In this document: piece by piece, positions 55,497 through 64,000 of the stretch
How positions within the stretch are numbered: the first letter of the stretch is position 1
How the letters are laid out: each line of letters opens with the position of its first letter
DNA from: Armillaria gallica
Lineage: Eukaryota > Basidiomycota > Agaricomycetes > Agaricales > Physalacriaceae
Direction of reading: 5' to 3'
Length of the DNA: 64,000 bases
NCBI GenBank assembly: GCA_037576215.1
Contig: JBANDB010000010.1
Span: 744,001-808,000 of the forward strand
Notes under the pieces: generated by a model
Told to the model about the DNA's origin: nothing
Seen by the model: only the letters and a program-made list of their open reading frames with translations
The model's database searches: none
Position numbers and translations under genes: made by a program

Positions 55497-58400
55497 ATGG
55501 CAGCGGTCGCCGCCCCCATATTCGGAGGCCACCACGGCTCTTTTCTGCCCAACTCGACCCAATCCTCTTCGGCGGCTGTCGGTACCTCCTCCCAGTCCCA
55601 GTCCACTCAGATGCAAGAGCAGGATATCTTCGACGACTACCCTGTTCTTTACTGTCGTGCTCTCTATGACTACGAGGCCCAGGATGCATCAGCATTGTCG
55701 TTCCGAAGAAACGATATCATCGAGGTCTTGACACAACAAGCCTCCGGATGGTGGGACGGCTTACTCAGGGAAGAGAGAGGATGGTTCCCGTCAAATTATG
55801 TCGCCATCATTTCAGAGGAGGATGCAGAGCTGGCGCTTAGTGGTTCTGATTTCTCGAACACGGACACCTCGGGGAATAGCAACCAGCGCCATTCCATTGT
55901 CGACATATCACACGCCATGATGAGGGGGTCGCAGTCGGATAACGAAGAATGGTTGGACAGTGAGCTGAACGGGGCTGGGAGCGGGGTGGACGACCTGGCC
56001 AATTCAATGTGGGAGACAGCCGGTTCTTCCAGCGACTTCTGGATGCCACAAGTCGATCCTAATGGGCAGGTAAGAGCATACCGCTTCCCTATTATCGCAA
56101 TAAAGACTAAGAATAATCAGATATTCTACGTTAACACGAAAACCGGCCAGCAGTCTCGCGACCTTCCGCAGGAGACGGAAGACGAAATATCGGACACCGA
56201 TCTAGCTGCACTTACCTCGCAGGCCAGTTCGCGTTCCGGTACAAGTGCGAGATTGGCATTCGGCTCTAACAACACGTTCGAGCCTGCCGCAAGCGACTCG
56301 GATACTGCTGGCAATATGCCTGGGTTTGGACTCCCTCGTCGTACAGGTACACCGGAACCATGGGTCAAGAAACTCGCGGACGATGGAATGTCCTACTTCT
56401 ACTATAACAAGGACAATGGTAACGTGCAGTGGACGCGACCAGAACCTCGAACCCATTCTTCCAAAACACCGACTCAGCCATCACATAACACGCCTTCCGC
56501 CGCACCGCTTCAGCCAGGAGACGCAAACAGGTTTAGCGTATACTCCGATAGCTCCGACATTCAACCGTTCGATCATGCGTCCAATTTTCGGCCAGCTACG
56601 AATGGACATTCTGAGCCATTGCAGCAGCCAGCTTACGTCGACTCTCTTGTCATGGAACTCACAGGCGCTGAACGAATAGCCCAGTTGCTTCAGAAAGCAT
56701 TGGCTCCTCCACCTCCCGAAATTTTGACAGATTTATCCGCGATCGCCAAGAATGCTATCCAAGCGGTAGTAGACAACATCCAGTTGAATGGCATCGTGCG
56801 CAGAACAGAAGATGATCGGAAAATGGACGAGATGATTCACGCCGTTGTTTTGGCGGTTCGGAATCTCCTTTATGTGTCTGCTATCCCTACTGGTCAAATA
56901 CCGAACCACGTCCTTCCTCGGAGCGCCCATGAGCGTGAGGTTAAAGGCACGCAGCCGACTCCTCCTTCTCCACTGAAGCCCGCTCAACGAAAAGTGACGG
57001 CGACATTGTCTCGCCTCGTGCTGTCGGCACGTGCGATGCAATACGACTCAGGGACATCGCTATCAGATACTTTGAATCGCATTGAAGTTGATGCGGATGA
57101 GCTCGAACGTGCTGTCATATCGTTTGTCTTGGAGGTGCAAAGAAACCGTTCGTCGGCGGGGTCTGAAGCGAAACCCGACAAGCGATTACATGGAGTCTTC
57201 TCCACCGCCAACATCGGGTTGGGCCTCGTGGGAGCCGGCGCAGCAGGAACCTGGAAAGGTTTCGGTTGGGTATCGCTTGACGCTGACGAACAGAACCCGC
57301 AGAAAGTTTTAAGCACCGAAGTTGCAAATGAAGTGGGATCCCATGTGGTTCAACTGAATTACCAGTTTGTCCAACTCGGCACCACCCTAAAATCACTGGA
57401 CTTCGGTGCAGGTATGTATTATAGTGATCTGAAAAGACGCTTGTACTGATCCTGCGTTCTGTTAGTCCGATCACAGACGAAAGATCTCATCGCGCAGGTG
57501 TCGTCATTCCTTTCTTTTGTCACAAATATCCATATTGCGCGTCATGTCGATATCGACGGAATACGGCAAGAGTCAAACCACATTCCAAACGATTTGTATG
57601 TTCAGAGCGTTGTCAACGCTCGTCTGCTCGTCCGGACGTTAGAATGCGCTGTGCAAGCACTGTACGATGATGCCGCGGCCCTATTTTTGGCTTCTCAATC
57701 ATGGCGGGAAGAAGACATCGATACAGTCTTCGACGATGTAGACATAGTCTCCGCGTCGATCCAGGCTAATTTGGCTATTGTCCAACAATCACTCGATGAC
57801 CTTTTGTCGATTGGTCACGACCAGGCAGAAATTGGCCAGGGCGACTACAATGGATCAATTGAATGGCGCATGTCGCGTTTGAGCGTCATTGATACCCAGC
57901 TTGGGGGTTCTGGAGGTTCTGGGCGTCCGATGTCTCCTTTGCCCGCCGAATTTGACACCCCTGGAGACGATGTGGTCGACATGGGGTATGCATTTAGCAG
58001 GGCGCCAGCTGCAGACCGCGCCAGCTATCCAAGGTCCCATCATACACCGAATACCTCCATGACGGTCTCTATGAATGGTAATTCCCTGACCGAAGCAGCA
58101 GAAGAGACCATGATTGGATATGAAGTCGAAGACGTGCTATCTACGTTCCCGCACGATGAGCCTGGTCCGTTCTATGATGAAAGTGAGATCTTTCCTTTGA
58201 TATCTTAGTAGTGTGTCTTTATCTAACTTATGATCTGCAGCGCAACCGCTCAAGACTCAGCGGAAGAAGGACCTCAAAGGTCTTCTGGGTGATGAGTACA
58301 AAGAAGCGCCCGAGCCGCCGCCACCTGAGCCTCCTGAAACACCGTGGTATCTACTTCCTAAGTACGATCCAGCGGAGATTTTGATCGATCCCGACAATTC

Positions 58401-59959
58401 TGTTCGTGGAGGGACAGTACCTGCCTTGGTAGAGCGGTTAACAGCTCATGAACAGGCTGGTATGTAAGAATATTTGTTCAAAGCATCTTACTAACAGTTT
58501 CGCATCAGATCGTGCATTCATCAAAGCCTTCATGATGACCTTCAAGTCCTTTACAACGGTGGACACGCTATTCGATTTGCTTGTTCAGCGCTTCAGGATA
58601 CAGCCGCCACCAGATCTAAATACGAAGGAGCTAGAACATTGGACGACGTTAAAGCAGCGCGTCATTCAGATGAGGTCTATTTCCCACCCATATATCTCAT
58701 CGATTTTGTCGGCTCATTGCTCTTAAACAGGGTACTAAACACATTTAAATCGATGGTGTCAGATGACGATATTCTCGACAAGGAGGATATGCACATTCTG
58801 CAGCATATGAAGGAGTTCATATCATCAGATGAGGTGTCTCATTTTGCTGCTGCGAAGCAATTAATGCTTCACATCGAGAGAGCGGTCAGTGTGTCTAGCA
58901 ACAGATCTCTATCCAATGCTCAAGCTCTTCTTTTAGCAAAAGGGCGGCAATCACGTCAAAATTGTCCCGGTCAATCTCACGCAGGCGCCGCCTCCCATAT
59001 ATCCCAAACAGAACAAGAAGCTAAAACTGGCGGATATTGAACCTTTGGAATTGGCCCGACAGCTCACTATAATGGAGAGCGATTTATTCCAGCGTATCAA
59101 GCCTATGGAGTGTTTGCAACGAGCACGAGAACAAAAGACGGAAAATGCTGATAATATCACTACTGTAATCCATGCAAGCAATCGGGTAGGCTATGTTTCT
59201 CATATGCTGTTCGAACTCGCAGACTTACTTTCTTATAAGATCGCAGACTGGGTCGCAGACTCTATCCTTACTAAGGATGACTCCCGACGCCGTGCTTCGA
59301 CAGTCAAGCATTTGATTAGCGTGGCTGATGTACGTTTTGTCTCATCATACTCTTGCACCGGCTAAAATGCATCGTTTAGCGGTGTCGCACGTTGAACAAT
59401 TTCTCCACCATGATCGCAATAACGTCTGGATTGAACACACCTCCCATTCGACGGCTGAAGCGAACATGGGAGCAAGTCAGCCAACGATACTTGGCTCAGT
59501 TTGGAGCCTGTGAAATGACTATTGATAGCAATAAGAATTTCAACAAGTACCGTTCATTGATGGCGACTGTGACCCCGCCCTGTGTACCTTTCATTGGTGA
59601 GATCTTTACCCGTTTATGTCGCATTGCTATATGTAACCTCTTCTCTAGGTGTATTTCTATCAACACTACAGTTCATTCAGGACGGGAACCCCGATAACCT
59701 CCCAGGTGGTCTGGTTAATTTCAAAAAGCGTCAGAAAGCCTCGGAAGTCATCAGTGATATTCAACGTTGGCAGGCCCAATCGTTCAACTTCCAGCCGATA
59801 CCCGCTATTCAGCAGTACATTGATGATTCATTATCACAATTCAATGATACGACCAAGGCGACCAGCGACATGTTCTGGGCTCTCAGCTTGGAACGGGAGC
59901 CTAGGGAGAGAGAGGATGAAAAGATGGCCCGGTTACTTCAAGAGAGCGGATTTTTGTAG
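55497..59959 (+). CDS. Cdc25-like Ras guanine-nucleotide exchange factor (SH3-WW-RasGEF)
   Basis: RasGEF of the fungal Cdc25 type, activating Ras and so the cAMP-PKA pathway. The start chosen is ATG 55497 (MAAVAAPIFGGHHGSFLPNS). An SH3 domain follows at about 55640-55810: YCRALYDYEAQDASALSFRR, SGWWDGLLREERGWFPSNYV. A degenerate WW-like element (IFYVNTKTGQQSRDLPQE) follows an intron at about 56070-56121, and a clear WW domain: PEPWVKKLADDGMSYFYYNK then NVQWTRPEP. A long helical middle; then the RasGEF N-domain (VRGGTVPALVERLTAHEQ, AFIKAFMMTFKSFTTVDTLF) and catalytic CDC25 domain: LADIEPLELARQLTIMESDL, FQRIKPMECLQRA, TLNNFSTMIAITSGLNTPPI, RRLKRTWEQV, VPFIGVFLSTLQFIQDGNPD. TAG at 59957. The frame jump near 58950 is resolved by a 52-nt intron at 58885-58936. 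Roughly 1300 residues. Confidence 0.93.
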
Positions 59960-60829
59960 TGTGCCAATAATTTTTCTTTGCATTTATGGACGGGACGGTG
60001 TTTTTTTTGCATTCTGTATTATTGTTAAGTACCGGTACCGGTCTGTGTATGCTTGTTGTGTACAGTAGAATAATATGCTCTAGAAACCATCATTTGGCGG
60101 CATCATAGCGCTAGCGTAGACAATCCAGCACGGACTTGTTTATGGAGGATATCAAGCTATCATACAAGTAGCATATACGTAGGACTTTGAATCCGAGCGC
60201 AACTGCAGTCGCGTAATGAAAGAAGAATCGTTACAGCTAGAATTCACTCACAGCGAAAGAACATGCATATGGCTATTGAAAATATAAATGTACTCTGACG
60301 AGAAAGAATCCGTCAAGAAACCAAGCCTGAGGACGCTATCAGTCGCATATAGGGTATTCAGCATGCTCCCAGCCTCCTCCCACAGATGGACAATGCCTTG
60401 TAGGTCACGTAGTCTCTCTTTTCACTGACATCGGGCAGTTGACTCTGTTGACTCAGTCAAGGTCGCATAGACTTGACTTCTCTGCCTGACTGTTTGATTA
60501 CGTCTGGCATTCGTGCACCTCAACGAGTCCATCTGTTCGCTTGTTAGGAGAAGCGACTGGAAGAAACTAACGAAACAATATACAAAATGATCCTGTAGCT
60601 TGCCAGGCCCAGTTAAGTATGATATTTGCATCGCCAATAAGAAGCAGATTGTTGACAATGTTTCTGACGTTCATACTCTGGGCGAATTATGCATGCAATA
60701 ACGAGGTATTCTGTAAAATTCTACAATAAGCATCACAGCTGTACAGGTGTACGAAAGAGGTATTCCGACAGGGATCCAGAGACATCTGACACACAAAAGG
60801 AATGAAGGCGAAGGGACCATATACATATA
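59960..60829. other. Convergent intergenic region
   Basis: 3' flanks of the RasGEF and kinase-like genes. No supported gene; short frames (60422-60658 minus, 78 codons) look random. T8 run at 60002-60009. No repeat or RNA gene recognised. Confidence 0.5.
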
Positions 60830-62889
60830 TTACGCTTCTGTACCAAGTTTAAGGCTGTGGGGTTTGCCAGTGACAAACATTCCGGGTTCTTGTTCACGAT
60901 ACGGCCTTACCACCAGCGACCACAAGTCAGCATCTCGACGTGTCAGGTCAAGACACTGTCGCATGGCTTCTATTTCCGAACAAGAGTCCCCAAGGCAGTG
61001 GTGCGTCCTGACCCTCATTAGATCTACAATGACAGGGTCTTCGTCCACGGTCCAAACGATATTGCCAGGCAGATCACCATGCCTATAGCCAAGTTGGTGA
61101 AGGACCTTGACTGCGTGCATGACTTTACCCCTGTAATACGACCACAGTTAGCAAGAATGCAATATTGAAACTAAAGCACATTACTGGTGTGGGCGGCTGA
61201 TGTGTTTCAAGTCAGAAAGGGATGCACAGGATGGTGGAGAGTTGATATGTTCCACTAATATCCAAAGTCGCTCTTCGGTCATGTAGCCATACCCATAACA
61301 TACCGGTATGATCCTACCTTGTAGATCTTTCATGGCCATGTAGGCACAGAACTCGGCCTGGCCAAATGCAGCAAAAGAAAAGACTTTGAGAACAAGCTTT
61401 TTGTTGCTCCCACGTACACTAGCCAAGTACGTGTCTCCATCCGAACTACTCCCAAGACTAGACTCAATGTCGATGTCCTGGCCATGAAGGGCGGAAACAA
61501 GGGATACGCAACTGCTTGGCATACGAGGCATTCGAACACTCCAATGGAAGTTCACCGTCATAGGTACACTTCCACATCCATGGAGTTCGTTAAAAATCCG
61601 GATTGCATGTGAGAGAGCCCTATTGCGAGACGATAGAGTTGAAATTGTAGCATAAGGATCTTGGGAGGGATGGTAGGTTCGGCCGAGGGTCGAGTCATCA
61701 GATTCCGAAGACTGAGAAGAGTCCAAAGGCATATCGTGCTCTCGTCCGTGCACATCATAGATATCAGATTCTTTGGCTGGTGGTTGTGGGCGGCGTTGGT
61801 TTCGAAAGCGCTCCAGTGACGGAAAGTTGACAGCATAGTCCGAGTTCGAAGCAAGAGCAGTGATTATGGATGACGCTAAGAACATATCATGGAGGTGAAT
61901 AAATGGCTGGTAACCACCATCAGGTCGCGGAAAGAGTCTGCCGGCACGTTGGAGGCCAGCCTTCCCGATAGAGCGGAATTGCTGTTCAAGAGAACCATTG
62001 CGGAAATTTCCTCTGAGTTCGAAGGACAGATGGTCTGGCTCTGATCCATTCCTCTGTCGGCGAATAACGATAAACGAATTCAAAGAATAGTACAGAAGGG
62101 TATCAGCGCCACAAGAATCCACTTGCGTCATGTATAGGGCCGCCTATGAACCCATAATGATATCAACTCGTTAACTCGCTGTAATGAAAAAGCATGGAAA
62201 CTGACCTTGTTGATGAGGGTCCACCAATCGTCCGAAAAACTGACGTCGTAGGGGTAGTCTAGCTCTAAGCTCCCAACTGCCTCGACTCGTTCAATGAGTT
62301 CCTTGGCGGCCGGAAACAACAAAAGTGGGCCCTTGTCTTCTCCAAGAAGAGTGTGACATCGATCGGGAGGAGCGTTTGGAGCGTTATCGCGGAAAAAAAG
62401 AGTATAATCAGGAATGATGACGAGATTAGGGACAATGGAAAATGGTTTGACCGTTTCGTGAAACGGAGAGCAATCCGGGATTAAACGCAAGATCGTATCT
62501 CGAACGCAGTCTACAATCGCGAAGGCAAAGCGGTCAACGACAGCTTTACGGTATGTGTTTTTTGGCTTGTCGCGTTTGTCGTCGCAATTGTGTAATTGTT
62601 TATCATACGCCTTCCTGACATCAGCGCAGTATTCGTGATATATCTGGGAGAACGCAGTGTTGTTCGAGTTAGAGAGGTCGTCGTCTAGAGCTCGTAGCAT
62701 ATCGTCAGATAGAGACGAATCGACGGATGCCGTGAACTCCCAATCTTTCTTCTGGTTGCCGGACACAGCGCCAAGGGCTTTCGCCTGTTCCTGACTGATG
62801 GGGGTCATTGTTGTGGAACTAAGATCTGAGGGATCCATGTATAAGGTGGGAGGTAGTTCAATTTCTATCAGAGTTACGTAGGAGGTCAT
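60830..62889 (-). CDS. Fungal kinase-like protein (agaricomycete FunK1-like)
   Basis: Member of a large mushroom family of protein-kinase-like proteins with a long N-terminal module. ATG 62889; residues 1-250 carry HEYCADVRKAYDKQLHN, FSIVPNLVIIPDYTLFF and LLGEDKGPLLLFPAAKE, a nuclease-like-looking conserved block frequent in this family. After an intron comes MTQVDSCGADTLLYYSLNSF, RNGSLEQQFRSIGKAGLQRA. The kinase-like C-terminal third has KKLVLKVFSFAAFGQAEFCA (strand with Lys, then acidic helix), YGYMTEERLWILVEHI, then across an intron KVMHAVKVLHQLGYRHGDLP, GNIVW and PVIVDLMRVRTHHC. The catalytic HGDxxxxN is kept; the DFG position reads DLM, so the metal-binding Asp is present but the rest departs from canonical kinases. 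TAA at 60830. Role unknown; activity is uncertain. Confidence 0.75.
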
Positions 62890-63380
62890 GATAGGAGTAG
62901 CTCAGAGCTGAGCGGGAACAGAGATCCTCGTAAAAAGAGACAGAGAGGGAAGAGGAGTCAGGATTCAGCTGAGGCTCCTTTTTACATGTCTTCGGTCCGT
63001 CAGACACTCCTCCCCGGACCGATGCCTCCCGAAGCCCTTAGCGTCTCCGGTCTTTTTCATCATCCCTTTGCCGCGGGCCATCTGTGCTTGGTATTCTTGG
63101 ACGTGCTCTTATTCAGCTGGCATCCGGACCAAGTGGCAGAACATCACGTAAGAGATTGACCGGTTGTAATCTGCTTATACACGTCGCGCGTTTACAATAT
63201 TCATACTCAAGACCTTGCGTTTTGCAGTACTTACTTCGGTTGGGCTTGGATTTCGATTCACACTGTGCCCATAAGCTGCTAGTCGATTACGTGTAAAAGA
63301 GAAGTAAAACCCTTGCAGGCTGTGGTGCTGCCGCGTTTTATAGCTGTCGAGGTAGCGATCTCTCACAAATGCATCTTCCG
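62890..63380. other. Intergenic stretch between the kinase-like and esterase genes
   Basis: Promoter side of the kinase-like gene and 3' flank of the esterase, both on the minus strand. A 70-codon plus frame at 63084-63296 has no support. Nothing else seen. Confidence 0.5.
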
Positions 63381-64000
63381 TTATCGTGTAATGCGTAAGT
63401 TTTTGTCGATGGCCTCTGCAAGTAACCGGTGCACTCTTTCTGTAGGGTGACCGGTATCTAAAGGGACAGTGAATGAAGTTCGGCGAATTACATGGACAGA
63501 CCAGACGCACTGTACCAAAAGTATCCAGCAGGATCAGCGCAGGTGCAGTAGCTACAACCACCATTATTAACAAACTAGCTTCGCCTTCTAAAGGTGCTCA
63601 CCCAGTCACGTCATTAAATCCATAGCTGGCAGGTTGGTCCAAGACTGAGTTAAACCATACATTTGCGTCGAACATGAGAGTGACCGCGCCTACACTTGCT
63701 TCAGAGGAAGGGTTTTTTTATTATGTTAGAAGCGTTATACCTTGGTTTTGGCGTGAGAAGAGCTGTACATGATTCCGTAGGGCAGCATTATAGCCATCGA
63801 CGTGACTTTTGAGAATCTCTGCCTTCGTGGCGTTTGTATTGGCGAGAGGAGATCGTTCGCCGGGAGGGACATTGATGAAAAGGTGTTGTTTTAAACCATG
63901 GTCATATGCCAATTGCTATAATAAAAATGTAACTAGATTTACACGAAGAGCGAAACGGTCACCTACTACTGTCCGGAAATAGGAAAGCATTTCTGTTTCC
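63381..64000 (-). CDS. GDSL/SGNH esterase, carbohydrate esterase 16-like (N-terminus beyond the window)
   Basis: C-terminal part of a secreted-type GDSL/SGNH hydrolase resembling family CE16 acetyl esterases; the 5' part lies beyond 64000. From the right edge: ETEMLSYFRTV, an intron, then QLAYDHGLKQHLFINVPPGE (the VPP block of CE16), RSPLANTNATKAEILKSHVD, GYNAALRNHV. The next exon reads VTLMFDANVWFNSVLDQPAS and YGFNDVTG; then ADPAGYFWYSAS is spliced through a small intron (donor GTCTGT) to DTGHPTERVHRLLAEAIDKN. The HPTERVHRL helix carries the catalytic His (DxxHP type, here DTGHP) and TAA is at 63381. The Ser of GDSL and the oxyanion residues are out of the window, so activity cannot be judged. 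Expected substrate: acetylated plant or wall polysaccharide or oligosaccharide. Confidence 0.8.

Noticed and set aside
58860..59040. Apparent frameshift in the RasGEF before the catalytic domain
   Set aside because: A 52-nt GT-AG intron (58885-58936) joins IERA to QKGGNHVKIVPVNL in frame, so no break exists.

Overview
The window is nuclear DNA of a filamentous basidiomycete, most likely an agaricomycete mushroom-type fungus. Genes are dense and cut by many introns of about 45-65 nt with GT-AG borders, there are no operons, and the proteins match fungal families: a Kre9/Knh1-type wall protein pair, a Zn2Cys6 regulator, agaric-type BTB and kinase-like proteins, an SH3-WW RasGEF, and an NCS1 permease. 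I see no rRNA, tRNA, CRISPR array, complete transposon or viral insert. Exon joins were made by eye from splice signals and conserved family blocks; CDS coordinates span start to stop and include introns.

Layout. 0.3-16.5 kb: cyclopropane-fatty-acid-synthase-like methyltransferase (+), RIF1 (-), two tandem secreted Kre9/Knh1-like proteins (+), an EBP-type EXPERA sterol-isomerase-like protein (-), a CHFR-like RING ubiquitin ligase without FHA domain (-) and a Zn2Cys6 transcription factor (-). 16.5-19.9 kb is gene-poor with one hypothetical protein. 20-36 kb: SNIP1/Pml1 FHA protein (+), C2H2-like regulator (+), mitoribosomal mS41 (-), BTB protein (-), MON1 (+), an empty 2 kb, Rab geranylgeranyltransferase beta (-), a diverged MTO1/MnmG homologue (+), DSBA-like oxidoreductase (+) and a DUF427 protein (+). 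36-54 kb: Cep57-type spindle-pole protein (-), ribosome-biogenesis GTPase BMS1 (+), NCS1 permease (+), nucleotide-sugar transporter HUT1 (+), STYX-like pseudophosphatase (-), Zn-metallochaperone GTPase ZNG1 (+) and ribosome GTPase EFL1 (+). 55-64 kb: a decayed duplicate of the EFL1 3' end, a CDC25-like RasGEF (+), a kinase-like protein (-) and a GDSL esterase cut by the right edge (-).

Most genes are housekeeping and unrelated, but themes recur: ribosome assembly (BMS1, EFL1), Rab/vacuole traffic (MON1, Rab GGTase beta), mitochondrial translation (mS41, MTO1-like), and cell-cycle or genome maintenance (RIF1, CHFR-like, Cep57-like). Several head-to-head pairs share promoters of 87-236 bp.

Two cautions. 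First, at least seven otherwise conserved genes need a single-base frame correction, often at a homopolymer, and twice in essential BMS1; this looks like residual assembly indels rather than mass pseudogenisation. Second, I found no convincing wholly new system. The most interesting items are the MTO1 homologue with damaged hallmark motifs, the DSP-fold protein lacking its catalytic arginine, the decayed EFL1 segment, the FHA-less CHFR-like ligase and the Tbf1/Cbf1-like site combination at the BMS1 promoter.
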